From the NCBI GenBank assembly GCA_041483455.1, contig JBGPFS010000088.1, forward strand, positions 1 through 9,076: a stretch of 9,076 bases of DNA, written 5' to 3'. Positions 1 through 5,889 of this stretch are shown here, piece after piece. The notes below the pieces were generated by a model. It saw only the letters and a program-made list of their open reading frames with translations. It was not told the DNA's origin and did no database searches. The first letter of the stretch is position 1; the number at the start of each line of letters is the position of its first letter. The translations under genes were made by a program, and so were the position numbers. Origin of the DNA: JBGPFS01 sp041483455. Lineage in GTDB: Bacteria; Chloroflexota; Limnocylindria; Limnocylindrales; CSP1-4.

Positions 1-142
1 CTTCATCGCCCTCGAGGGTCCGGATGGCCGGGGCACCGAGGGCGGCTTCACCGGCGAGGTCCGCGCGATCGGCGACTGCCTGGCGCCCCGGACCGTCGAG
101 GAGGCGGTCCTGGAGGGCCTGCGGGTCGGGGTGGAGATCTAA
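1..142 (+). CDS. FMN/FAD-dependent NAD(P)H oxidoreductase of the old yellow enzyme/2,4-dienoyl-CoA reductase type, C-terminal end only
   Basis: Only the last 46 codons are present; complete codons begin at base 2 and the TAA stop is at 140-142. The visible peptide contains RAIGDCLAPRTVEEAVLEG followed by LRVGVEI. This is the typical C-terminal signature of the FAD/NAD(P)-binding domain in 2,4-dienoyl-CoA reductases, trimethylamine and dimethylamine dehydrogenases and related two-domain flavoenzymes, where the GDC segment contacts FAD and the APRT...A.EG helix closes the Rossmann fold. In that family an N-terminal FMN TIM barrel and a 4Fe-4S cluster lie upstream, outside this window. The substrate cannot be told from the tail. 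The next gene starts 165 bases later with its own promoter, so this is probably the end of a transcription unit. Confidence 0.72.
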   Translation, partial: FIALEGPDGRGTEGGFTGEVRAIGDCLAPRTVEEAVLEGLRVGVEI

Positions 143-157
143 CCGAAGCGCCAGCCC

Positions 158-171
158 GGAGCGCCCGCTCC
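158..171 (+). terminator. Small GC-rich hairpin downstream of the flavoenzyme stop, possible weak terminator
   Basis: GGAGC (158-162) and GCTCC (167-171) form a 5-bp stem around a GCCC loop, starting 15 bases after the TAA. No T-run follows, so this is not a classical intrinsic terminator. It is noted because it sits where one would be expected. Confidence 0.2.
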
Positions 172-231
172 CGAAGGCCCGACCACTTCCCGCACTCCGC
201 CGATATGCACCGTTCGTCCGCCTCCAGCTGC

Positions 232-261
232 TTGCGTAATGATGTAATGCTGTAATACGCT
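232..261 (+). promoter_or_regulatory. Promoter with overlapping three-copy 8-bp operator-like repeats
   Basis: This is the only strongly AT-rich stretch in the window. A TTGCGT box (232-237) lies 18 bp upstream of TACGCT (256-261), giving a plausible -35/-10 pair with transcription starting near 268. Between and across the boxes, GTAAT occurs at 236-240, 244-248 and 252-256, exactly 8 bp apart. The outer ends also form an inverted pair, GCGTA (234-238) and TACGC (256-260). Tandem short-period repeats over a promoter suit a repressor that binds cooperatively, and the gene just downstream appears to encode a ribbon-helix-helix protein. The promoter call is based on sequence pattern only. Confidence 0.5.
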
Positions 262-307
262 ATGCCCGTCACGCCGACCATCGCGAGAGCAACGAAGGAC
301 CCGCACG

Positions 308-835
308 ATGTCACACCACGCATCGCTCGAAGAGATCCGCGGCTGGTTCACCGGCCGCCTGACGGAAGGTTGGGTCACCGGCGTCCCGGAGGTGACGGTC
401 GACCGCGATGAGATCCTCGTCGTCGGGGAGCTCCCGGACGTCGCCCCGACCGGCTACGCGACCGACACGGAGCGCGCCGCGGCCCGTGCCTCGCGGGTCG
501 AGGTCGTTCGCGAGGAGACGCGCGGCGCGCGGATGGCGATCGCCGACGCGGCTGAGGAGCGCTTCCGCCGGAAAGTCGCCTGGGGGGTCCGGATCGGCGG
601 CGAGGTCCACACGTTCACGATGCTCGCCGTCCCGGTGATGACCCGCCTGCGGATGCGGGAGCGGGCCGTGCTCGACACGCTCATCGACGCCGGCGTGGCG
701 CGCAGTCGAAGTGAGGCCCTGGCCTGGTGCGTCCGCCTGGTCGCCGACCACCAGGGCGAGTGGATCGACAAGCTCCGCGAGGCGCTCGGAGCGGTCGGAT
801 CCGTCCGCGAAGAGGGTCCGTCGCCCGCCCGCTGA
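308..835 (+). CDS. Conserved hypothetical protein with a C-terminal ribbon-helix-helix-like segment
   Basis: The protein has 175 residues and no known function that I recognise. The ATG at 308 follows a good ribosome binding site, GAAGGA (294-299), at 8 bases. Residues 1-45 form a compact N-terminal segment with the pattern WFTGRLTEGW...PEVTVDRDEILVVGEL. Residues 58-90 are highly charged and probably helical. Residues 103-147 contain a beta-strand-like MLAVPVMTRLRM, then RERAVLDTLIDAGVARSRSE and ALAWCVRLV. That strand-helix-turn-helix order with the AG..RSRSEA motif is how ribbon-helix-helix DNA-binding proteins (CopG/Arc/MetJ fold) read. There is no signal peptide or membrane segment. The tandem 8-bp repeats in its own promoter make autoregulation a reasonable inference. 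Similar proteins appear to me to be widespread in high-GC bacteria without a characterised member. The coding call is firm; the DNA-binding role is tentative. Confidence 0.8.
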   Translation: MSHHASLEEIRGWFTGRLTEGWVTGVPEVTVDRDEILVVGELPDVAPTGYATDTERAAARASRVEVVREETRGARMAIADAAEERFRRKVAWGVRIGGEVHTFTMLAVPVMTRLRMRERAVLDTLIDAGVARSRSEALAWCVRLVADHQGEWIDKLREALGAVGSVREEGPSPAR

Positions 836-894
836 TCGGCCTCGACAGGTCGCGGCGGTCCGCCGAGCCGCTGGTGGACCGCCGGGCGCCGCCG

Positions 895-900
895 TACGCT
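895..900 (+). promoter_or_regulatory. -10 box of a probable leaderless promoter for the phosphoribosyltransferase
   Basis: TACGCT ends 6 bases before the ATG at 907, so transcription would begin at or next to the start codon. No Shine-Dalgarno sequence is visible in the 71-base gap. The bases 895-906 match 256-267 of the upstream promoter at 11 of 12 positions. No clear -35 box is seen. Confidence 0.45.
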
Positions 901-906
901 GTGCCC

Positions 907-1368
907 ATGGGCCAGCCCGAGCGCGAGGTCATCACCTGGGCCGAGCTCGATCGCCTGGTCGGCGTCCTCGCCGACGACGTCCGGGGCGAGTTCGACCTCC
1001 TCCTTGCGATCACCCGCGGCGGTCTCGTGCCGGCCGGAATGCTCGCCTACCGCCTCGGGATCCGCGACATCCTCGTCGCCGCGGTCGCCTACTACGACGA
1101 GGCGGGAGCACCCGGGCGCGCCCCGACCTTCCTTCAGTTCCCAGAAGAGAACCTCGTGCGCGGCCGACGCATCCTGGTCGTCGACGAGGTCTGGGACAGC
1201 GGGGCCACGATCCACGCGGTCACCGAACGGATCCGGGCCGCCGGCGGCTCACCGACGACGGCTGTCCTCCACTACAAGCCGGGCCGCTCCGTCGTGCCGA
1301 TGGCACCGGACCATTTCGCGGCGACGACCGACCGCTGGGTCGTCTACCCGTTCAAGGAAGGCGGCTGA
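907..1368 (+). CDS. Xanthine/hypoxanthine-type phosphoribosyltransferase
   Basis: The 153-residue product is a type I phosphoribosyltransferase, about the length of E. coli Gpt (XGPRT). Family members attach the PRPP ribose phosphate to a purine base in the cytoplasm, mainly for salvage. The PRPP-binding loop is seen at residues 89-101 (ILVVDEVWDSGAT). Other matches to the Gpt layout are ITWAELDRL (9-17), the ITRGGLVPA segment (35-43), LGIR (50-53), the KPGR turn (124-127) and a closing WVVYPF (144-149). The base-specificity region near the C-terminus cannot be assigned by eye, so xanthine, guanine or hypoxanthine all remain possible. The ATG at 907 is chosen because a -10-like TACGCT lies 6 bases upstream and no ribosome binding site exists; the GTG at 901 is the alternative. 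It converges with the minus-strand oxidase 16 bp away. Confidence 0.85.
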   Translation: MGQPEREVITWAELDRLVGVLADDVRGEFDLLLAITRGGLVPAGMLAYRLGIRDILVAAVAYYDEAGAPGRAPTFLQFPEENLVRGRRILVVDEVWDSGATIHAVTERIRAAGGSPTTAVLHYKPGRSVVPMAPDHFAATTDRWVVYPFKEGG

Positions 1369-1384
1369 CCCGGAACGGGCTCCC

Positions 1385-2800
1385 TCAGTGCCCGGCGATC
1401 CGTTCCGCCAGGCTCCGTCCCGACGGGGCGACGCCGGTCCGGGCCGCCTTGGCGTCGAGTCGAAGGAGCGATTCCTGGACGAACCGGACGCCCATCCAGC
1501 GGAACGGCTCGGGCTCCCAGTCGGGCGACCGGTGGTTGACCAGGGGCAGGGCGGTCCGCTCGGTCTCGGCTCCCACGATCAGGTCGGCCAGCGTCCGTCC
1601 GGCGAGGTTCGCGGTCGAGACCCCGTGGCCCGTGTAGCCACGGGCCGAGCCGACCCCGGTCCGCCGGTCGAACGAGAAGGTCGGGATCCAGTCGCGCGGC
1701 ATCCCGAGTGGCCCGCCCCAGGCGTGACTGAAGCCGATCCCCCGGAGGCTCGGGAACCACTCCCCGACGAACCGCCGGAGCATCGCATGGGTCCGCTCGT
1801 CGCGATCGAACGCCGGCTCGATCCGTGAGCCGCGCCGGTATGGGGCGCCCCGGCCGCCGAACAGGATCCGCCCGTCGGGGGTCCGGTTCAGGTAGTCGAC
1901 CGACAGCCGGTAGCTCGAGACGACCTCCCGATTCCGCCAGCCGATCTCGGCCCACTGGGCTTCCGACAGAGGCTCGGTCAGGACGATGAGCGAGTAGAAC
2001 GGCAGGACCTTGCGGTGGAGCTTCGTGAGCTGGGTCAGGTACGCCTCGCCGGCCAGGACCACGGCCGAGGCCCGGACGTCGCCCCGGGCCGTCCGCAGGA
2101 CCGGCCGGAGCCCGGGCAGGTCGCCGGGCTCGAAGTCGGTGACCGCGGTCCGCTCGTGGATCGTCGCGCCCATCCGCTCGACGACGCGAGCCAGCCCTCG
2201 GGCGAGCTTCGCGGGCTGGAGCGAGGCGTAGGGGATGCCCGCCACGCCACCCAGCGCGCCCTCGATCCGGACCACCTCATTGGCCTCGGCCGCGTCGAGT
2301 CGGCGGTAGCGGTCGGCCCGACCGTAGCGCTTCAGGCTCTCCCAGTGCGCCTCGAGCGCCGGTAGCTGCGCCGTCCCCCGGGCGACGACCAGCGATCCGC
2401 CCTTGACGTAGTCGGCGTCGATCCCCTCGGCCGCGCAGACCCGTCCGACGTCGTCGACGGCTTCGTCGACGGCTGCCTCGACCGCCAGCGCCGCCGCTCG
2501 TCCGAACCGGCGCTCCATCAGCTCATCGGTCGCGTTGAGCCCGGACGCGCACCAACCGCCGTTCCGGCCGGAGGCGCCGAACCCGGCGATCTCGCGCTCG
2601 AGGATGACGATCCTGAGCGAAGGGTCGTGCTTGAGGAGCGCATAGGCGGTCCACAGGCCGGTGTACCCGGCGCCGAGGATCGCGACGTCCACGTCGAGCG
2701 AGCCGTCGAGCGCCGGGCGGGGCGTGAGGTCGTCGCCGGCGGTCTCGAGCCAGAAGCTGGTCGCAGCGTAGCCCAGGGGATCGCGGGTCGGATCGATCAT
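1385..2800 (-). CDS. FAD-dependent oxidoreductase of the DAO family (DadA/PuuB-like amine or amino-acid oxidase)
   Basis: The 471-residue cytoplasmic flavoprotein would oxidise an amine or amino acid to an imine, using FAD. The dinucleotide-binding motif GAGYTG is at residues 43-48, with acidic E68 (VILERE) positioned to bind the FAD ribose. FGASGRNGGWC (74-84) is the hallmark of the gamma-glutamylputrescine oxidase and glycine/D-amino-acid oxidase branch. The C-terminal FAD-contacting stretch is at 388-410 (GYTGHGVSTANLAGRTLADL). The ATG overlaps the stop of the KamD-like gene by 4 bases (ATGA), and AGGAG (2811-2815) lies 10 bases upstream inside that gene, so translation is probably coupled. 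It is the last gene of the leftward cluster. The substrate is unknown; with two D-type peptidases upstream, a D-amino acid or a diamine product is plausible. A 12-base exact tandem duplication occurs at 2451-2474. Confidence 0.88.
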   Translation of the reverse strand: MIDPTRDPLGYAATSFWLETAGDDLTPRPALDGSLDVDVAILGAGYTGLWTAYALLKHDPSLRIVILEREIAGFGASGRNGGWCASGLNATDELMERRFGRAAALAVEAAVDEAVDDVGRVCAAEGIDADYVKGGSLVVARGTAQLPALEAHWESLKRYGRADRYRRLDAAEANEVVRIEGALGGVAGIPYASLQPAKLARGLARVVERMGATIHERTAVTDFEPGDLPGLRPVLRTARGDVRASAVVLAGEAYLTQLTKLHRKVLPFYSLIVLTEPLSEAQWAEIGWRNREVVSSYRLSVDYLNRTPDGRILFGGRGAPYRRGSRIEPAFDRDERTHAMLRRFVGEWFPSLRGIGFSHAWGGPLGMPRDWIPTFSFDRRTGVGSARGYTGHGVSTANLAGRTLADLIVGAETERTALPLVNHRSPDWEPEPFRWMGVRFVQESLLRLDAKAARTGVAPSGRSLAERIAGH

Positions 2801-4473
2801 CGAGGTTCCACTCCTGGTTCGGGCGCGGGGCGGGCTGCGGCGTCGGACGAGGACACGCGGGGCTCGTTGAGTGGATCGAATGATTCCGAGCGCTCGACGA
2901 CGGCATCGCCACCGAGTCGAAGCGCTCCCGGTCCGACGATCGGGTCGGCCAGGATCGAGGTCCAGCCGTCACCGGCCAGCCGGTCGAGCGTCTCGAGGGC
3001 CACGCCGACGGCCGCCCGAGCGTGATCGAGGGCGGCGCCGCGCAGGTCGATCGGACCATAGGCTGCGGCCACCTCCGTCGCGATCTCGGCCGCCGCCCGA
3101 GTCCGCCCGGCGATCCTCCCGATCGAGGCCCGATCCGCGCTCCGGACGATGAGCCCGGCACTACCGGCGAGCGGCAGGACCGCCCCCAGGATGGCGACCC
3201 AGCGTGAGGTCGTGGGGCCGCCGCCGTCCTCGGGCGACGGCTCCTCGAAGACCAGCGGATGACCCGGCAGGGCGGCTCGCCGCAGGACGACCTGGGCGAT
3301 CGCCGTGGCCGCCGGGTCGCGCTCCTCGGCGAGCCAGGGAGGCAGCGCGCCGACGAGGATCCGATCGGCCGGGATGCCGTCCGCACGAGCCAGGGCGACC
3401 GCGAGGAGCTGAAGGGCGAACGCTCGACCGGCGCGGGTCGCGGGATCCGACGGCGTCCCCCTGGCGAGGTCCGGTCCGACGACCAGCGGGCCGGGGCCGA
3501 TGACGATCGAGGTGCCGGCCCGGGCCAGGAGCCGCCGGGCGAAGGCGTGGTCCGCCAGGGCGCGGTCGGGGTCGATGTTCCCGTCGACGATCTCCGCGAT
3601 CGGATCGGTGGCCACCAGGTCGATGCGCTCGAACGCGGCCACGAGCGCCTGTTCGGGCGCACCGAGCGGCTGACCGTACGTGGCGAGCCGGGCATAGGCC
3701 CGGCGTTCGGCCGCCGCGCCGTCGATGACCTGGCGCAGCTGGGAGAGCCCGCGCTGACTGCCGGCGGGCGCAGGCTCGGTGCGCTCGTCGGACGGCTCGC
3801 TCGTCGGGCGCGGCCGCCAGTGGGGGATCTCCAGCCCGACTTCCTGGAGCCGGTCGGCGAGCTCTCGGCCGGCCGGCACGGTGACGGCGATCAGGTCCGC
3901 GCCGCCCGCCACCAGGTCGTTCGCCTCGCGGGATCCCTCGACGGCCGTCGGCTCGGTGAGCGGGACCCCGAGCCAGGGTCGCCGGGAGTCCCCGATCATC
4001 TCGAGCAGCTCGAGGCGGGCGACCCGGTTGGCGTCGATCCGGTCGAGCGCCGCGCCGATGAGCACCCTCGCCCGAGCCTCCGCCGCCGCGCGCCGGCCCG
4101 CGTCGCGCAGGACCTCGGCCTCGAGCGCCAGGTCGACCGCGCCCGACGCCACGTCGAGCCCGAGCTCCTGGGGCGTGGCGTCGTACTCGTCGAGCGCGGC
4201 GGCGAACGGGAGGACGAGACCGCCGGCGAGGCGGCCGGGTCGACCGCTCGCGTACCGGTCGACGACCTCCTGGGCGAGCGGCCGCCCATCGCGGTCGAGG
4301 CCGCTGACCCCGAGCAGACGAAGCATCGCCCGCTCCTGACCGACGGTCGTGCAGATCCGAGCCCGCGCGCTCCACGCGCCGGCGAGCGCCTCCGCCCGCT
4401 CGATCACGCGGTCGAGTCGTGCCAGTGCCCGGTCGCTCATGGCCTCGATCCCGGCGCGCTCATCGGCTCGCAC
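2797..4473 (-). CDS. Divergent homologue of the lysine 5,6-aminomutase alpha subunit (KamD-like)
   Basis: The 558-residue protein resembles KamD over its whole length. Matching landmarks are CTTVGQERAMLRLLGVSGLD (41-60), ADLIAVTVPAGREL (192-205), AFERIDLV...DPIAEIVDGNID (280-301), ADHAFARRLLARAGTSIVIG (307-326), AFALQLLAVALARADGIP (351-368) and the closing LGGDAVVERSESFDPLNEP (520-538). KamD forms the TIM-barrel half of the PLP- and B12-dependent D-lysine mutase; KamE carries B12 and the PLP lysine. No KamE is in this window. The KamD stretches I recall as TTEGFGGTYATQ and CNYCSGLC correspond here to a Pro/Glu-rich linker (about 219-240) and to TYGQPLGAPE (265-274), so catalysis is doubtful. 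The start is GTG at 4473, 12 bases after the peptidase stop; ATG at 4440 is the alternative. The tail (540-558) is low-complexity. Family assignment comes from remembered sequence, not a search. Confidence 0.68.
   Translation of the reverse strand: MRADERAGIEAMSDRALARLDRVIERAEALAGAWSARARICTTVGQERAMLRLLGVSGLDRDGRPLAQEVVDRYASGRPGRLAGGLVLPFAAALDEYDATPQELGLDVASGAVDLALEAEVLRDAGRRAAAEARARVLIGAALDRIDANRVARLELLEMIGDSRRPWLGVPLTEPTAVEGSREANDLVAGGADLIAVTVPAGRELADRLQEVGLEIPHWRPRPTSEPSDERTEPAPAGSQRGLSQLRQVIDGAAAERRAYARLATYGQPLGAPEQALVAAFERIDLVATDPIAEIVDGNIDPDRALADHAFARRLLARAGTSIVIGPGPLVVGPDLARGTPSDPATRAGRAFALQLLAVALARADGIPADRILVGALPPWLAEERDPAATAIAQVVLRRAALPGHPLVFEEPSPEDGGGPTTSRWVAILGAVLPLAGSAGLIVRSADRASIGRIAGRTRAAAEIATEVAAAYGPIDLRGAALDHARAAVGVALETLDRLAGDGWTSILADPIVGPGALRLGGDAVVERSESFDPLNEPRVSSSDAAARPAPEPGVEPR
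2811..2815 (-). promoter_or_regulatory. Ribosome binding site of the oxidase gene, inside the KamD-like gene
   Basis: AGGAG on the minus strand lies 10 bases before the ATG at 2800 and within the last codons of the preceding gene. It supports the 4-base-overlap start. Confidence 0.6.
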
Positions 4474-4485
4474 ATCGGATCCGGC

Positions 4486-5799
4486 TCAGCCCGCGACGAC
4501 CGGGCGGCCGGCCGCCCGAAGCAGCTCGAGGATCCGCTCGACGGGCAGGCCGGGGACCCGGTGACCGGCGCGCCCGACCACCGTGTCGGCCACCAGGAGC
4601 GAGTCGAGGACCGCCTCCTCGGTCGCCTCGACGACGGCGCCGAAGAACGGGTCGAGGACGTCGTCGCGAAGGTGCTCCGTGCGGAGGAGCGGCTCGGCCG
4701 CCTCGCGCGGGAGCCTGATCCCGGTGGAGAAGGCGAGGAAGATCTCGCCCGAGCCGTGACCCGCCGTCGAGCCCATCCGGGCGAGGCCGAGCCCGGCCCG
4801 ACGGGCGAGACGGGTCAGCTGGTTCGGCAGGAGCGGCGCATCGGTCGCGACCACGACGACGCAGCTTCCCCGCTCGCGGCCCCGTCCGCTGGGGTCCGGG
4901 TCGCCGACCGCTCCGCCCGCCGGGGGCCAGCCCTCCCCGAGCAGCGCCTCGCCGACCCTGACGCCGTCGACGGTCAGGCGCTCGAGCCGGCCGAAGTTCG
5001 TCAGCGCCAGCACGCCCACGGTGTAGACGGAGCCCCCGGCCGCGGCCCTCCCCCGAGCGTCGGACAGGGCACCGGGCAGGGCACCGGGCAGGGCACCGGG
5101 CGGGACCCCGGGCAGGACGGCGGCCGCCGGCCGCTCCATCCGCCGGTCGACCGGCACGACCCGCCGCGAGGCGCTCCCGATCCCACCCTTGAGCTCGAAG
5201 CAGGTCATGCCCGTTCCGGCCCCAACGACGCCCAGGGCCACCGGCCCCGCCTCGACGCCGCGCGCGCCCAGGATCGCCGCCCGGACGTCGGAGTCGCCCA
5301 ACTGGACGCGGCGCGAGGAGTTGAGATGGCCATCGTCACACTCGGCGACGACCGGCATCAGCGCGTCGTCGATCCCGGCGCCCGGGATGCGCTCGACGAG
5401 CAGCTCGACGGCAGCGTCGTAGGCGCGCCCGATCGCCATCGAGCTGGTCAGGACGATCGGCGTCTCGATGACGCCCCACTCCTCGATCGAGGTGATCCCG
5501 ATCACCTCCCCGGCCCCATTGAGGACGGCCGCCCCGGCCGGCACGCGCGCCTCGAACAGCGCCTCGGGTGCGAACGGGACGATCGCCGTGACTCCGGTCC
5601 GGGCGACGCCCCGACCGTCCGGCGGGGCCGGCTCGTCCCGCCACAGCGTGACCTGGCCGACCGCGACGTTGGCCACATCGACGATCGTGTTCGTCGGCCC
5701 CGTCGGGAGCAGGCCGATCCGGATCCCGAGCTCGCGCGCGCGTCGTCGCGGCGGCGGCGGGCCGGCCGGGGCGGCTGAGGAAGAGGAGGTCGTGGCCAC
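4486..5799 (-). CDS. P1-family (DmpA/BapA, MEROPS S58) self-processing aminopeptidase
   Basis: The 437-residue precursor belongs to the DmpA family of N-terminal nucleophile-like enzymes. Family members cleave themselves into alpha and beta chains and release N-terminal D-amino acids, beta-alanyl or other residues from short peptides. The expected cut is Gly311-Ser312 in RERGSCVVVVATDAPLLP. Ser350 and Glu352 (GHGSGEIFLAF) lie 38 and 40 residues after the nucleophile, the same spacing as Ser250/Ser288/Glu290 in BapA as I recall it. Asn268 in TVGVLALTNFG matches the conserved oxyanion Asn region, and GAGTGM (193-198) with KGGIGSASR (204-212) is typical. It is longer than the roughly 375-residue DmpA because of a Pro/Ala-rich insert (about 217-256) with a PGAL repeat and an extended loop before the cut site. 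The GTG at 5799 has no ribosome binding site but a -10 box 6 bases upstream. There is no signal peptide, so it is probably cytoplasmic. Confidence 0.9.
   Translation of the reverse strand: MATTSSSSAAPAGPPPPRRRARELGIRIGLLPTGPTNTIVDVANVAVGQVTLWRDEPAPPDGRGVARTGVTAIVPFAPEALFEARVPAGAAVLNGAGEVIGITSIEEWGVIETPIVLTSSMAIGRAYDAAVELLVERIPGAGIDDALMPVVAECDDGHLNSSRRVQLGDSDVRAAILGARGVEAGPVALGVVGAGTGMTCFELKGGIGSASRRVVPVDRRMERPAAAVLPGVPPGALPGALPGALSDARGRAAAGGSVYTVGVLALTNFGRLERLTVDGVRVGEALLGEGWPPAGGAVGDPDPSGRGRERGSCVVVVATDAPLLPNQLTRLARRAGLGLARMGSTAGHGSGEIFLAFSTGIRLPREAAEPLLRTEHLRDDVLDPFFGAVVEATEEAVLDSLLVADTVVGRAGHRVPGLPVERILELLRAAGRPVVAG
5065..5100 (-). repeat. Three exact tandem copies of a 12-base unit inside the DmpA-like gene
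   Basis: On the plus strand CAGGGCACCGGG occurs at 5065-5076, 5077-5088 and 5089-5100, followed by a degenerate copy at 5101-5112. The unit is in frame and encodes a PGAL repeat (about residues 234-245) in a non-conserved insert, so length changes would be tolerated. Confidence 0.9.
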
Positions 5800-5805
5800 G
5801 ACGGA

Positions 5806-5811
5806 AGTATG
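5806..5811 (-). promoter_or_regulatory. -10 box of a probable leaderless promoter for the DmpA-like gene
   Basis: Read on the minus strand, CATACT (4 of 6 matches to TATAAT) is followed by exactly 6 bases and then the GTG start at 5799. No Shine-Dalgarno sequence is present. This would start the peptidase, KamD-like and oxidase transcript. No clear -35 box is seen. Confidence 0.42.
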
Positions 5812-5828
5812 CCGGTCGCGGGCCGGTC

Positions 5829-5876
5829 CGGATCGCGCTCTCGAGCCCGGATCGCGGAGCCAGCCAGCGGATCGCG
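5829..5876. repeat. Three copies of CGGATCGCG at 19-20 bp spacing, possible operator
   Basis: The 9-base word CGGATCGCG occurs on the plus strand at 5829-5837, 5848-5856 and 5868-5876. Starts are 19 and 20 bp apart, close to two helical turns, so all copies would face one side of the DNA. The copy nearest the gene begins about 18 bp upstream of the -10 box, over the expected -35 region. Repeats like this in a 90-base intergenic region suggest a regulator binding site, but GATC-containing words are frequent in this genome. Confidence 0.4.
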
Positions 5877-5889
5877 CAACGGGGTACCC

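Noticed and set aside
24..239. 71-codon plus-strand frame at the left edge
   Set aside because: It runs in a different frame from the flavoenzyme tail, has shadow-type Arg/Ala/Ser composition and extends into the promoter region.
727..906. Upstream extension of the phosphoribosyltransferase frame to an earlier start
   Set aside because: It would overlap the RHH-like gene by about 110 bases and adds Arg/Pro-rich residues with no family match. The family N-terminus (ITW...) starts a few residues after the ATG at 907.
1369..1379. CCCG-GAA-CGGG hairpin between the convergent phosphoribosyltransferase and oxidase genes
   Set aside because: The stem is only 4 bp, and there is no T-run on either strand. 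It is too weak to call a bidirectional terminator, although its position is suggestive.
2797..4473. Naming the gene kamD outright
   Set aside because: Overall resemblance is good, but the active-site loops are replaced and no kamE is seen, so a functional gene name would overstate the evidence.
5065..5112. Tandem 12-base repeats considered as a CRISPR array or as iterons
   Set aside because: There are no spacers, the unit is in frame in a clear coding gene, and it encodes a simple PGAL repeat. It is a coding minisatellite.
3259..5778. Very long open frame (839 codons) on the plus strand across the KamD-like and DmpA-like genes
   Set aside because: It is antisense to two well-supported genes, has the Arg/Gly/Asp/Pro-rich composition of a shadow frame in high-GC DNA, and shows no recognisable domain.
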